NCBI GenBank assembly: GCA_963691705.1
Contig: OY829541.1
Span: 43,541,661 to 43,605,660, forward strand
Length of the DNA: 64,000 nucleotides
Direction: 5' to 3'
Origin: Viola odorata
Lineage: Eukaryota; Streptophyta; Magnoliopsida; Malpighiales; Violaceae
Part shown: positions 20,808-32,633 of the stretch, in pieces
How the letters are laid out: every line of letters begins with the position of its first letter
Numbering within the stretch: position 1 is the first letter of the stretch
Position numbers and translations under genes: made by a program
The notes under the pieces: model-generated
Seen by the model: the letters and a program-made list of their open reading frames with translations, nothing else
Told to the model about the DNA's origin: nothing
Database searches by the model: none

Positions 20808-21537
20808 CATTTTATTATGATGTACAACCTATAAGCTATTTCCATCGGCCTCATCAACATTCCTATGGCCATGAGCATCACAGTGAGCACTTGGGTGAGC
20901 AAAGTGTAGTTGAGAGCTCGGTTAGGCTTCCCACACTTGAGCCAAGTACGGCGCCCCTTACGGCGAGCATGGCTAAAAACATGGCCCTTGTTTCACTCAT
21001 GGTCCAAATGGGTGATATGCAACACCAATTGGAACGGCAAGAACAAACCACCAAGGACATTTTGGATGCCATAGCTGCATTGACATCGCGAATTGCCACA
21101 CTTCCACCCATCGGTGAGGATAGGGTTTGCCCTTGCGATTCACACTCTAGTGATGATATTTTGGGCCCATTTGAGGATGAGATGCTTGTTGTGCCTCCCC
21201 TTAGTGAGGGTGATGTCCCATGTGATGCGGAGATGGTTATTTTGGAGGTAACTTCGAGTGATGATGACCTTGTGGAGGATAGCAGCATTGGGAATGCAAT
21301 AGGGATTTGCGGGTTGTCTACGGGCTGCCATGAGAGAACTCTTCATTGTCTTGCCTTACAACGCACTCTTAGGTCCCTTGGCAGCTATTTTTTCATCATC
21401 CTGATGGTGCCTTCACATAGCCATTTGGACCCATTCCTTGGTGCCCCAGTGTTGGTTATTTTTGGGTTGGGCTCTCCATCGCTTTTCCCTATCTACGGTG
21501 TAGATTCGAGGATGAATCTCTTCAAAGATGGATGTGA
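20808..21537 (+). pseudogene. Gag fragment and 3' coding tail (second copy)
   Basis: Counterpart of 12078-12808 without the extra base at 12400. The frame 20732-21598 is therefore open from the helical gag segment through the acidic SSDDIL and SSDDDLVE stretches to VDSRMNLFKDG next to the LTR. The start at 20732 lies in unrelated LTR sequence, so the ORF as found is chimeric across the duplication junction. It has no zinc knuckle, protease or polymerase. Confidence 0.6.
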
Positions 21538-22375
21538 TGATACGAGCATGAACCCTTCGGTTCCCGCACATATTACACAAGAAAGGCCTCCCGCGTGACC
21601 TATCTTCCTCGCATGGTTCTCACGGGTTGTTCGGGTAAACCATGACACATCCGCGCCTCCAACCCTAGCAAGTCGTGAGCTTCTCCGCCTATCCCATGAG
21701 CGCCCGCGCTTAGCCCTATCCATCTTAGCTCATGTCTTGGCCAAGCTGTCTGCCAAGGCCAAGCTAAGTACCTGCCCGTGGCCTTGCCCGTGCCTATCGT
21801 CTAGGCCAAGCTCATGGCCGAGCCCGTGTGTACCGTCTAGGCCGAGCCTTTGGCCAAGCCCGTGTACGAGCCCTTGGCCGAGCCCGTGGCCAAACCCGCC
21901 CAGCTAAGCGTCCAAAGCCCTATTGTTAATGGGTAGTTAGGGGTTTTCCTATGTAATAAGTTAGTAGTATAAATAGTGAGTGATAGACTCATTTTAGACT
22001 TGTCTTTGATTTTGTGAGTTATGTCCTTCAAGACCAATTAGTAAGGCTTTGCCTTAGGGTTCTTAAAACTAGTTTTGTTCATCTTGTTTAATCTCATCGG
22101 GTTGATCATTACATGATCAAGTAAGGGTGAGCACGATTAAGAGATCCTTGTAATCATTTGAATACAAGTTTAATACATTGTTTTCCATCAATACACTCTC
22201 CATTTCATCCATACATTCTGCTATACAATTCGCACTCCTTCTAGCGACGTTATCTTCTCCATTAAACACCATTAAACACCATCAATCCTTTTGCTTACCA
22301 CCTCCCAAAGGAGACTAGATCCTTTCAATCAAGAACTCACGACTTCATCTTCCAAGAGAAACCGAGAAGTTATCG
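21538..22375 (+). mobile_element. 3' LTR, second copy, undeleted
   Basis: Starts TGATACGAGCATG and ends TTATCG, followed by GATGT as in copy A. It retains the approximately 170 bp missing from 12809-13468, so that deletion happened in copy A after the duplication, or copy B was made from an undeleted template. Confidence 0.8.
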
Positions 22376-23635
22376 GATGTCTATCTAATATATTTGGTGA
22401 ATAATCATATAAGAAATCATTTCCTATTATTATATCACTTTCTATGCCTTTACTAAGGAATAATCTTTGTAAGTTTATAATTTTATTTCCTATTTGTATC
22501 TCTAATCCAAATATCGTTGTATCATATCTTACTTTATTTCCTGAAGTATATGTTTCTATTATTTTAGGTGCCTTTTTCCAATGATCTTTTAGTAGTAAGT
22601 ATTTTTGCCCTAAAGATATTCCTTATCCAGTATAACAAAAGCATGAAATGCTCTTGGTTTATAAATTTCATATTGTACAAATACTTGTATATAGATGCTT
22701 AGAACACTTGTATATGTTTCATGCGTCATGTCTTAATATTATATGAGCTTCATTATCGATTGTCATTCTAATGTACTCTCTATTTTATATAGATCTATTA
22801 AATTTAGAAAATCATTTCCCAGTAAGATTGATGATATTGTTTGATCTTCATATACCTCTAATTTTAACTCTAATGCAGTATTCTTTCTCTTATTATTTAA
22901 TCATACTCATTGTTACTCTAGTATAATGATTTATCTCATATTTTTGTTTCCAATAATTTAAATAATATGAAGGTTTTGGTAATTTCTCTAATGGATGTTG
23001 TATTATTTCTATATTAATATGGCTTTTAGCTGCACCAGTAACTATTAATGCCTTTTGTTCTTTCCATCTACCAACTAATATTTTTATTAATATATAAAAT
23101 TGACTATCTGACTTATTTATAGATAAGTCTAACATTTTATCTCCTAAAATCAATTCCTTACTCTTATTTTCTTTTGTCCATGGTAGCATTATGGGTTCAT
23201 TTATGTTTTCTTCTTTATATGGTAATATTATGATTTTATTAGTTCTAAAATTAACAATAGGTCTAGAACTTATGGAATATCTTCTGTCTTCCCTCATAGA
23301 ATTTTTACTTACTATCAATTTATTATTATCGTGTATAATTTCTAGATTTTGAATATCCCTTTTCGTATTCTCCATCTCTAGAGTTATTTCTTCTAAGATA
23401 GTTGCATTTTCTCTGGTTATCATTCTAGGTGGTACATATTCTATCAAACTTGAAAAATCATCATCTATATTTTCTATTTGTTCAAATTTATTTCCAATTT
23501 CTTTATGATGTGATGTAGCGAATGTGAATATAATTCTATACGTTATTGAGAATATTTTGCTTCATGGTCTCATTGTAATATTATGAAGCTTATAGTGTAA
23601 ATTTAATGATCTATCTATATTTTTGTCTGATATAC

Positions 23636-23944
23636 TTATTGAATAGTCTGAGAATATTGTAAATTTATTTTTTGATATACCGAATTTCGTGTTAGTATTT
23701 CTAGCATTGCATCTAATGGATTATTAGTAATTCTATCATCTATACAAAATATTTGTAGTGGACTATCTATTCCTTTTCTAAAATATCCCTTAATTATTAT
23801 TTGTATTCCTCCTATGGAAACATTTTTCACTCTTCTTCTCATTTCACTATCCAATTTTTGAAATTCTTTATTTATCATTTCTCTTATAATTATAGATAAA
23901 TGTATATTACTAGTTGAATTTTCAGCATCTATTTCCATTTCCAT
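23636..23944 (-). pseudogene. Caulimovirid movement protein fragment (copy B)
   Basis: Same length as copy A with a single residue change that I can see (Ala to Ser in IHLAII/IHLSII). It is a fragment, not an expressed gene. Confidence 0.7.
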
Positions 23945-24142
23945 ATTCTTGCTATAAATGTCGCTTTTTTAAATATAGAAAATATTCCTTGCTTAAATAT
24001 TTAATTTTCATCTAGATCAAACCCTACTTTATCTAGTTTTCTTGCCTTAGATTCCTTAAATATTACAGTTTGTCAATTAATTTCATTATTATCTATTTCA
24101 TCAATTGTATTATAATTAAATGATTCTCCTAATTAAAAAAAA

Positions 24143-24364
24143 TTACTCATCATTTTCGTTTTCTTCACTTTCAGTTTTTGAGTCAGTTAATAATTCATTT
24201 TCTGAAGGTAATTCATAAATACTTGATGTATCACTTATCTTAAACTCTACTATTTCGTATTCGGTATCATCACAAATTTTCTCATAAATTTTATTTATTT
24301 GCTTATTAGTTTTCTCTCTTTCTGGGTATTCATTTGCATAATTTCCTTCTTCTCTACATAACAC
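24143..24364 (-). pseudogene. Caulimovirid coat protein C-terminus (copy B)
   Basis: 73-residue frame nearly identical to 15030-15251 (Lys to Glu at one place). The finger lesions are shared, so the decay predates the duplication. Confidence 0.65.
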
Positions 24365-25247
24365 AACATTTACATTTCTTTGGTTTATTATTGAATTTCT
24401 TTTTATATGTATTTCAAATGGGTTTCTTTTTCTACAATATCTTTAATGTAGTTTTGTTTTAAATCCAATTTTATTTATTTTTCTTCGATTACTAGTTTTC
24501 TTCCATGTTTTATAATATTTCTCCTTTTATATAGTTTCTTATATGGCTTTTTATATTTCTTATAATATGTTTTGCATACCCACTATGTAGTGATCGGCTG
24601 TCGATATCGTCAAAAATAAAAACACTGCTTTTGATATATATAATTAATTATTTTGAATGTCAGTTGATTGTATTGTTTGAGTTGATTGTATAAATTGGTT
24701 GATTGTATATATTATAGTTGTTGAAAAAGATTAACTTTATGAAGGAGTCCTATTACTTGTTGCATCCTTCATTGATGTTATACCGTATCCATCAGTTCGC
24801 TGATATTGATACCACCTATGTCATAATGGAGTTTTATATGATCAATTTGATCAAAAGGTTTGAAGTCAATTTAAGACACTAAAAATGTGAAGAGAAGAGT
24901 TAGAAGAATCGTATACAAGCCATAATGACATAGGTAGTAGGAGAAGTCGGGTAGCTGATGTATGCGCATGACATTAGTGACAGATGCAACGAGTACATAG
25001 GACTCCTCCATACAGTTATTCATAAATAGTGCAATTTATAAGATCCTGGACGTCTTCATGTCTTGAAAAACAAAACCATGTAATCATCCATGAACCCCTC
25101 GTTTTCATAAACAGTGCAATTTATAGTTGTTTGAGTTTATTGTACAAATTAGATTCTGCATTGCGTCCTGTAACTATTTATCAGACCCTTCCCAATACCT
25201 TGGGATGTCAAAGGCACTTTTAGCCTCTCTAGTGTCTGGGGTCCTAG

Positions 25248-26815
25248 TGATACGTTCCTATTAGCCAAGGAAGTGTATGTCAACGTTTTGGATCTAGCTT
25301 AAGGGTTTGAAATTGTGCGGAATGACAATGGATCCCTTAGCCGAGCTTAGACTTGCTAATGCACCTAAATTAGCCAACCTAATCGAACTAAGTAAGGTTC
25401 TTGTTCGCTTCCGTAGACCTAGACTCGCACCTGGGAGAATCAACCTAGGTGGCTCGAACAATATGCAATTTGGGTTTTACTTGAACTGTCTTGAGTATTG
25501 CGGACTCAAGCGAAACAAGACAATATAAGAGAGTCCACTCTTGCTACACAAGAATCCACTCGCAGACGCACAAGGTTAAAAAAACCTCAGTTTTATTAAA
25601 CACTCAAATCTCAACTCTTAACATGATGTCTTACAATGGAGCCAAGCGGCTCCTTAAATAGAAAAACCTAGAGCTATGCTCGAGCTAACAAGAGTCCTAA
25701 TCGAGCAACTACCTTATTGATCAAAAGGAAACAACCAAAAATAATAAAAGAAAGTTCCTAAATAAGTAAAACCTAATTGGAGTAGAAGTAGGATTTCTAC
25801 TCGAGAAAATATGTAAAAATGTAACTAATAATTATAGTAATTACATTCCAGAAGCTTCATGAAGATTCCCATTCGGTTGGCTAGGGTTTGGGTCAAGTCT
25901 TTTTGCGGGCTTGACGTGCAGTCCTTTGCTGAAAATGTCGGCCTTGGCTATCTTTTGATCCACTCGTTCGAATGGGCTAAAACCTGTTCCAGATGAAAGC
26001 CAACATCCGAAAACTTCGGGAAGGATGCTTCTCTTTCTGGTCTGGGCCTTACTAGGCCAAATCGGCGCAGGCAGAGTCGCCTGATGCGTCCGAGAATATC
26101 TGTCTGCATTGGCCTAGCTTCCAATCCGCTCGTTCGAATGGGCTGAAACTTGGTCTAACGTGAACTAACATCCTCAAGAGTCCGATAAGTTATCCTGCTC
26201 CATGGTCCAAAATAGCTTGGACAGATTCGCTCGGTGAGTCTGAGTGCCCGTGTTCGAGTAGGACCCATGTCAGCGATAATGTTGCCATGAGCCTTCTGAA
26301 GATCCACGCGTGCAAATGTCTCCAAACTTGGTCCAGAACTAGCTAACATGTCAATCTGTCCAGTATGATTCGTAGTGCCCTGTTCTGAACCTCCCTACTC
26401 TGAATTGGTCTAGGAACCGTTGGCTGGTGTGGTGGGTAGTGTGGGCATTAGTCTCGGATCCATCTTGCGCCTAATGGTTTCATCCAGCAGCATCTCTTCT
26501 TTCTCCATCTTCATGTATAGAGGTTATTTTAACCTTTCTTGATGTTTCAAGTCCTCGGCTCACTGTCTTGGCTTGATGGGGGCTCGTGGTGGTGCGCTAG
26601 ACGTGCGCAATGGGCACGAGCTCCATCGACATTGTATGGCTATCTCGACTAACGTTTTCAACTCCAGCACCTCTTTGTACAAGAGTTGCCCTAGGGTCAG
26701 CCTCACTTGGTCATCCTCGGCCTGATCCTGGTCTGCGGCTCGGTGGTTTGATCGTGGCACGTTGGGTACATGCATTGGTCCATGTGATAGACCTAATGGA
26801 CTTGGAACCACATCA
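25248..26815 (-). mobile_element. 3' LTR of minus-strand Ty3/Gypsy element (second copy)
   Basis: 1568 bp, minus strand, TGATGTGGTTCC to CGTATCA. It matches 19220-20785 with scattered base changes, for example around 25410-25435. Unlike the first copy, its internal region follows. Confidence 0.78.
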
Positions 26816-26845
26816 TTCCATTCCTCTTCAAAAGGATTCATCCTC

Positions 26846-27970
26846 GAATCATAATCCTTACCTACAACCAACCAGACTAAGTTAGTAATATCAAAATAAG
26901 CACGAATTGAGCCATACCAATTTCGCAAATCCAACTTGGCGGTAATATTAGTGAATATGACAATGCGTTAGGTAAGATCATCGCCCCAAGTGGTCATATT
27001 TGTTTGTACTTGGTTTGGAAGCCGTTCATAGCATAAGCATTGCCAAACCGAAGTATATAACTTTAAGGATTCGCGCCTCCTTCCAAGGTTCCTCATACAA
27101 GCCATCTTGATATTCAAGCGTGCACCATAACGCTTGACTTGTCCATGGGCTATCCGCATCATCTCGATTTCCTTGCTACCATTTATTGCAAACAATATAC
27201 TCAATGGCAACCATATCAAACTGAATGGTGTCATTTGAACGGAACCACACACAAGTTTAAACAACAAACCAAAAATAGTGGCATGCGTAACAAGCTAATA
27301 AGTAATTAAAATAAACGGAAGACATTCCTCCTATATAAACTCATACTTACAAACCATAATATGCCATGAGGACCCAAGCGTCCGTTGATCCACTTTGTAG
27401 GAAACTCCAAATTGTGGGTGCTAAGATAACAAAATAAGCAACTTTGTGCTCAAATATTTCCCACAATTTCCTCCATAAGTCGATAAGGTATCTACTAACA
27501 TAACACAAAGGAATACTATGGAAAACCATAACATCCCTGAAAACTAAGTTAGTAATATGAATGGAACCATAGTAATCCATCAAACAATCACTATGTGTAT
27601 CATGCATAGCCAATCTTCGCAAAAGATCATGCGACGTACATAAGCGCTTGCATTTGCTCAAATATTTCTTAAAGGAATAAGACTTAGCCTCGGCTTAGAA
27701 CATATTATTACTATCAATTAAACTGAAACCAGTCTCATTACCATACATATCAATACTGTGAGAACACTCAAGCAAATCGGTGCTAAGGAAAGGGACGCGC
27801 ACATAACCTTAGTGGCTAGGGTTAGCCGAACCGGTCATGAAATCCTTGCGGCACTCCTTCCTTCTAATTGGAAGCTGGTTGTGGGATATATTCTCTGGAA
27901 ATACTTCCTTAATTTTCTGCACAAGAGAAGAAATATCAATAGGAGACAATTCAAATGAATTAGGGTTAGA
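26846..27970 (-). other. Unidentified internal segment of Ty3/Gypsy element
   Basis: Minus-strand frames at 26968-27267 and 27347-27661 resemble no domain I recognise. A near-repeat occurs: ACTAAGTTAGTAATAT at about 26878 and again at about 27543, each reading as (Y/W)YGSI...ITNLV on the minus strand. The segment lies where a complete element would have polymerase. It could be captured host sequence or heavily decayed pol. Confidence 0.4.
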
Positions 27971-28183
27971 AGTGCTAAGACTCAAAGACCTAAAACAATG
28001 CAGTTTTGGGTGGCTCGCGCCAAAATAGATTTTGTGAACACAAGGTCATTCGGTAATTCTCTCCCTATGGCATATTCGCTCTCCTCTCCTTTTGTATTAA
28101 TGCCAACTAATGCATGCTGATTCTTTTCATGCGGGCTGTTTTGCTCTTTTTCCCTCTTTCCATGCTCACTCTTTTCATGGGGG

Positions 28184-28735
28184 TTATTTTTCTCTCCTTC
28201 TCTCTTTATTTTTGACACTCATCTCTCTCTTCTCCTTTTCTTTTCTTTTCCTTGTGACCTCATGCTCTGCATACGATTTCACAAGCCACTTTTGATCCTC
28301 AATAGCTTGGAGAGGTGTCAATGGCGCTAGAGTGAACTTGCGGTCATCCTTCACTAACTTGTAGCGATTGCTCTTTCTTTTGTGACTGGCCTCTCTATCA
28401 TGCTGCCATGGTTGACCAAGTAGTATGTGACTTGATTGCATAGGCACCACATCACAAAGGATCTCATCCCTATAATTGCTAATAGAGAACATAACTACGA
28501 CCTATTTAATCACCGTCAATTTTCTTCCGTTAATCTTCCATTGCAATCAGTAGGGTTTCGAATGCGTCAAAGTGGGAAGGCCCAACTTGTGCACTAGCAA
28601 ATAGCTTGCATAATTCGCACAACTCTCATTGTAAATTATCAACGAACACATTCTCTTGTCACTCCTCCTCACTCCAGGCTGCCCATTCTTGCACACGCAA
28701 GTCATACTTGATAGTAAGTGCTTTGGCATGTACAT
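28184..28735 (-). pseudogene. Ty3/Gypsy protease region, broken
   Basis: The upstream piece 28547-28735 carries IIYNESCANYASYLLVHKLG, matching VDNESCANMASELLVHSLG in the better-preserved frame at 32579-33667. The next piece 28184-28492 carries YRDEILCDVVPMQSSHILLG and PWQHDRE. This is the retropepsin-like region of plant Ty3/Gypsy elements, with an N-E-S in place of a D-[ST]-G triad. After it come Lys/Glu-rich repeats (PHEKSEHGKREKEQNSPHEK), which resemble the EHAPRG repeats of the 32579-33667 frame. Frame breaks between pieces make it inactive. Confidence 0.6.
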
Positions 28736-28783
28736 GTTCGTCGGGATGTGATGCGCAAGGTTTTTGGTGTGCGGGTGAGGTGG

Positions 28784-30382
28784 TGCGCACTAGGGGACCA
28801 TTAGGTCCATCACATGGACCAGCGCATGCACCCAATGTGACACGATCAAACCACCAAGTCACAGACCAGGATCAGACCGAGGATGACCAAGTGAGGTTGA
28901 CCCAAGGGAAACTCTTATACAAAGAGGTGCTGGAGTTGAAGACGTTAGACGATACAGCCACACAATGCCTATGGAGCTCGTGCCCATTGCGCACACCTAA
29001 CATACCACCACGAGCCCCCATCAAGCCAAGACAGCGAGCCAAGGACTTGAAGCATCAAGAGAGGTTAAAATAACCTCTATACATGAAGATAGAGCAAGAG
29101 ATGCTACTAGATGAAACCATTAGGCACAAGATGGATCCGTGAGTAATGCTCACGCTACCCACCGCACTAGCCAATGGTGCCCAGAGAAATCATAGGAGGG
29201 AGGTTCAGAACAGAGGGCTACAAATGATACTGGACAGATTGACATGTTAGCTAGTTCTGGACGAAGTTTGGAGACATTTGCACACATGGATCTTTAGAAG
29301 GCTCAGGGTGACATTATCGCTGAGAGGGTCCTATTCGGACACAAGCAGTCAGACGCACTAGGCGACTCTGTCCGAGCCATTTCGAACCAATGAGGCCCGG
29401 ACCAGGGAGCGAGACATCTTATCAGACTCTTGAGGATGTTATCTTAGGTTGGACCAAGTTTCATCCCATTCAGACGAGCGAATTGGAAGTTAGCCTAATC
29501 GACCAGAGCCCAACGCGGACAGAGACTCTCAAATGCGTCAAGCAACTTTGCTCGCACCGATTCGGCCAAGTAATGCCTGGACAAGGAAGAGAAGCATCCT
29601 TCCTGAAGTTTTCGAATGTTAGATTTCGTTTAGAATAGGTTTAAGCCCATTCGTACGAGTGGATCGAAAGATAGCCCAGGCTGACATTTCGGCGACAGAC
29701 TGCGTGTAAAGCCCGTAAACAACTTGAGACTTGACCCAAACCCTAGCCAACCGAGCGGGAACCTTCATGAAGCTTCTAGAATGTAATTACTGTAATTATT
29801 AGTTACATTTTTATAGATTTGCTCGAGTAGAAATCCTACTTCTACTCCAATTAGGTTTTACTTATTTAGGAACTTTCTTTTATTATTTTTGGTAGTTTCC
29901 TTTTGATCAATAAGGTAGTTGCTCGATTAGGACTCTTGTTAGCTCGAGCATAGCTCTAGGTTTTTGCTATTTAAGGAGCCGTTTGGCTGCATCGTAAGAC
30001 ATCATGTTAAGAGTTGAGATTTGAGTTTTTAATAAAACTGTGAGGTTTTTTTAACCTTGTGTGTCTGCGAGTGGATTCTCGTATGGCAAGAGTGGACTCT
30101 CTTGTATTGTCTTGTTTCGCTTGAGTCCACAATACTCAAGACATTGCAAGTAAAACCCGAATTGCATATTGTTCGAGCCACCTAGGTTGATTCTCCTAGG
30201 TGCGAGTCTAGGTCCAGGGAAGTGAACATGAACCTCACTTAGTTCGATTAGGTTGGCTAATCCAGGTGCATTAGCAGGTCTAAACTCGGCTAAGGGAGCC
30301 ATTATCAATCCGCCCAATTCCAAACCCTTGAACTAGATCCAAAATGTTGACATACACTTGCTTGGCTAATAAGAACTTATCA
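28784..30382 (+). mobile_element. 5' LTR of plus-strand Ty3/Gypsy element
   Basis: From TGCGCACTAGGGGACC to CTTATCA. From the block ATTAGGTCCATCACATGGAC onwards it is the inverse of 25248-26815, but the first dozen bases differ. Confidence 0.75.
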
Positions 30383-30384
30383 TG

Positions 30385-30396
30385 TGGTAGCAGAGC
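30385..30396 (+). promoter_or_regulatory. Primer binding site, initiator tRNA-Met
   Basis: TGGTAGCAGAGC sits two bases after the LTR end TTATCA, with one change from TGGTATCAGAGC. Confidence 0.8.
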
Positions 30397-31007
30397 TCAA
30401 GGCGTTTAGACAGTTTAGTATATATCCCAAGTATCCTTTACTACTTTATTTTTATTTTTGTTTTCAATTGTTGAGATTGGTTTTTCATTCTAATCCATTC
30501 TAATCCCAATCTCCTTGTGTGTCGTGTGTTAGGAGTCTTGTCTTCGAGTCGAGCTAGGGTTTTAGCTCTTGTGTGTGCGATTCAAGTGAGCATGTGTGCG
30601 TTTCGTAAAAAAAAAATACAAAGTATCAAGTTCTGTTTTCAGTATCGCACCAAAGCGCACCCATTCTGAGCTTTGTGTCAATTCTTTATGTCTTTGAGCC
30701 TTTCCTTGATTCCTAATATAATTGTCTTCTAAATCCAGCCTAACAAGTGTTTAGTTGATTGCTCTTTGCAACTAACCTCTTGTTAAGCATCCAATCTTGT
30801 TTCGAAGCCGAGTTATCATTGTGTGTCTTCCTTGGAAGCTTTCCTTCAAACTATTAAGTCATTAACTATTTGCAGGTACAAGGCAAAAACGTAAGTGACT
30901 TGGTTAGCGTATTAGAGAGATTAAACACGAGAGTAAACACGTGAGGGAGTGTTAGGATTAGTACAATTTTATGTTTTATTTTTGTCGCAAATTTCAGAAA
31001 CACAGGT
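30397..31007 (+). other. Leader of plus-strand Ty3/Gypsy element
   Basis: No gene. TTTCGTAAAAAAAAAATAC near 30600 and an AAACACGAGAG block near 30925 recall the leader of the element at 9680, upstream of its gag start. Confidence 0.5.
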
Positions 31008-31930
31008 ATGACGGACGAAGTTTCAAACATCCCGGATATGCGAGACTTGATCAACTTCCTCAAAGGACTTGATAAGAATTTCACTGATATGGAGGATTGG
31101 ATGAGCAAGGTCTCATATGGAAGACAAGCTAGAGCTGAAGCTAGTGGGGGACGAGTATCGAGCCATCATCGTAACCATAAAGGCGTTTAGGCCCATCTTA
31201 CATTGAGTGTGCCACAGCTAGAGGATAAAAATTAAATTCCTACACGAGAACCCAGCCGAGAGAGGGAAGGGCAAGGAGGTTGCTACACTGAAGCACATAT
31301 GTGAGCCAAGGGTTGCCGAGGTGAACCCTAGGTGCATGCCCACAGCACCACCGCACCCGCGCACAAAAAATTGTGCGCACCACGCCTTGATGAGCATGAA
31401 CGTGCTAAAATGCTTAATATTAGACATGAGTTGAGTGTACAAGGAAAGGAAAAAGTGAGTGAGCAGATGGAAGGCTTATTCCACACTCACTGCCTAGTGG
31501 AAGAAAGAGGGTGCTCATTGGTGATCGACAATAGGAGTTTGGCGAAATGTGCAAGTACACTGCTTGTACACAAGTTGAACCTTCCAACGGTCTTGCACCC
31601 GAAACCCTACTTTCTACAAGGGATGATCAACGGTAGAGAATTAAAGGTAACTAAACAGGTTATGATTTCGTTCTCTATTGGGAGTTATAAGGATGAAATC
31701 CTTTGCGATGTGATACCTATGTAGTCGAGCCATATCCTTCTTGGCCAACCATGGTAGCAAGATAGAGAACGCAATCATGGAGGGAAGAACGACCTTTACA
31801 AGATAGTAAATGATGGCTGAAAGTTCACACTTGCCCCGTTAGCATCTCTTCAAATCCTTAAGGATCAACAACAGCTAGTGTAGGCATATGCCGAATTTGA
31901 GATCACTAGAAAAATTGAGAGAAAAAAGAG
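31008..31930 (+). pseudogene. Gag start and protease region of plus-strand Ty3/Gypsy element
   Basis: ATG at 31008 opens a 60-residue frame (VSNIPDMRDLINFLKGLDKN) that stops at 31190. A second frame, 31332-31724, contains VIDNRSLAKCASTLLVHKLN and SIGSYKDEILCDVIPM, the same protease block as 28184-28735 and 32579-33667. A stop follows, and then LLGQPW-type sequence persists in decayed form to about 31930. The whole middle of gag, including the zinc knuckle, and all of pol are absent. Confidence 0.6.
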
Positions 31931-32007
31931 AGAGATGTGAGTTAAAAAGGAGAGAGTGAGTGAACAAAATAACCCCCATGAAAAGAATCAGCATGGGAAG
32001 AGATGAA

Positions 32008-32371
32008 AGATTTGAGTTTTTAATAAATCGGTGAGGTTTTTAACCTTATGTGTCTACGAGTGGATTCTCGTGTGGCAAGAGTGGACTCTCTTGTATTGTC
32101 TTATTTTGCTTGAGCCGGTAATACTCAAGACGTTGCAAGTAAATCCCAAGTTGTATATTGTTCGAGCCACCTAGGTTGATTTTCCTAGGTGCGAGTCTAG
32201 GTCTAGGGAAGCGAACAAGAACCTCACTTAGTTCGATTAGGTTAGCTAATCCAGGTGCATTACCAGGTCTAAGCTTGGCTAAGGGAGCCATTATCATTTT
32301 GCACAATTCCAAACCCTAGAACTAGACCCAAAACATCGGCATACGCTTCCTTAGCTAATAGGAACGTATCA
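32008..32371 (+). mobile_element. Truncated 3' LTR of plus-strand Ty3/Gypsy element
   Basis: Matches the last 360 bp or so of 28784-30382, ending in CGTATCA at 32371. The LTR start and the PPT are missing, and the join is at AAGAGATGAAAGATTTGAG near 32005. Confidence 0.72.
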
Positions 32372-32633
32372 CCTAGTACTCCTTCAAAGAGGTTATGCCG
32401 GATCCCGAAAGTCCCTTAATATGCCTATCACCCATGTCATTATGGAATTTTATGCGGTCGATGCAGACGACTCGAAGTCAATTTTAGACCCTAAAAATGT
32501 GAAGAGGAGCTAGAGTCAGAAGAACTGTATAAAAGCCAAAATCACATCAGTGGGAGGAGAAGTCAGGGAGCTGATGGATCAGGCATGACCTCTCTGAATG
32601 ATGCAATGATTACTAGTCCTCGAGCTCATATCA
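32372..32633 (-). mobile_element. Truncated 3' LTR of the minus-strand gag-protease element
   Basis: Starts on the minus strand at 32633 with TGATATGAGCTCGAGGAC, right after the purine run. It resembles 18706-18990 and 24732-25020. It ends abruptly at the CGTATCA end of the plus-strand LTR at 32371. Confidence 0.6.

Larger units (their letters stand above)
22376..24618 (-). pseudogene. Endogenous caulimovirid copy B: coat zinc finger, movement protein, protease
   Basis: Duplicate of 13469-15509. Coat finger frame 24143-24364 (CREEGNYANEYPERE), movement-protein frame 23636-23944 and protease frame 22893-23447 (LIVTGAAKSHI, with the same Asp-to-Val loss). Copy B keeps about 167 bp missing from copy A near 14375, giving a 184-residue frame with a helical, Glu-rich start. 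No RT part is attached, because the duplicated segment began inside the nested retrotransposon. Confidence 0.78.
20808..26830. repeat. Tandem duplication, second copy, lacking 15510-18593
   Basis: 20808-24618 copies 12078-15509 and 24619-26830 copies 18594-20807 (offset 6027-6030). The two parts are joined directly at GTCAAAAATAAAAACACTGC, so the intervening 3.1 kb of copy 1 is absent. The copy keeps the same retrotransposon/virus junction (TTATCG|GATGT), so it arose by DNA duplication, not by a second insertion. Confidence 0.78.
25248..28783 (-). mobile_element. Minus-strand Ty3/Gypsy element: 3' LTR plus pol-less internal region
   Basis: 3' LTR 25248-26815, then a PPT-like GAGGATGAATCCTTTTGAAGAGG (reverse of about 26816-26845), an unexplained 1.1 kb (26880-27970) and protease pieces (28184-28735). 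The 5' LTR is lost where the element meets the plus-strand LTR at 28784. No RT or integrase is seen. Confidence 0.7.
28784..32371 (+). mobile_element. Plus-strand Ty3/Gypsy element, pol-less, truncated 3' LTR
   Basis: 5' LTR 28784-30382, primer site 30385-30396, leader, gag start (31008-31190), protease region (31332-31930) and the last 364 bp of a 3' LTR (32008-32371). The internal region is only 1.6 kb. It is head to head with the related element at 25248-28783. Confidence 0.75.
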
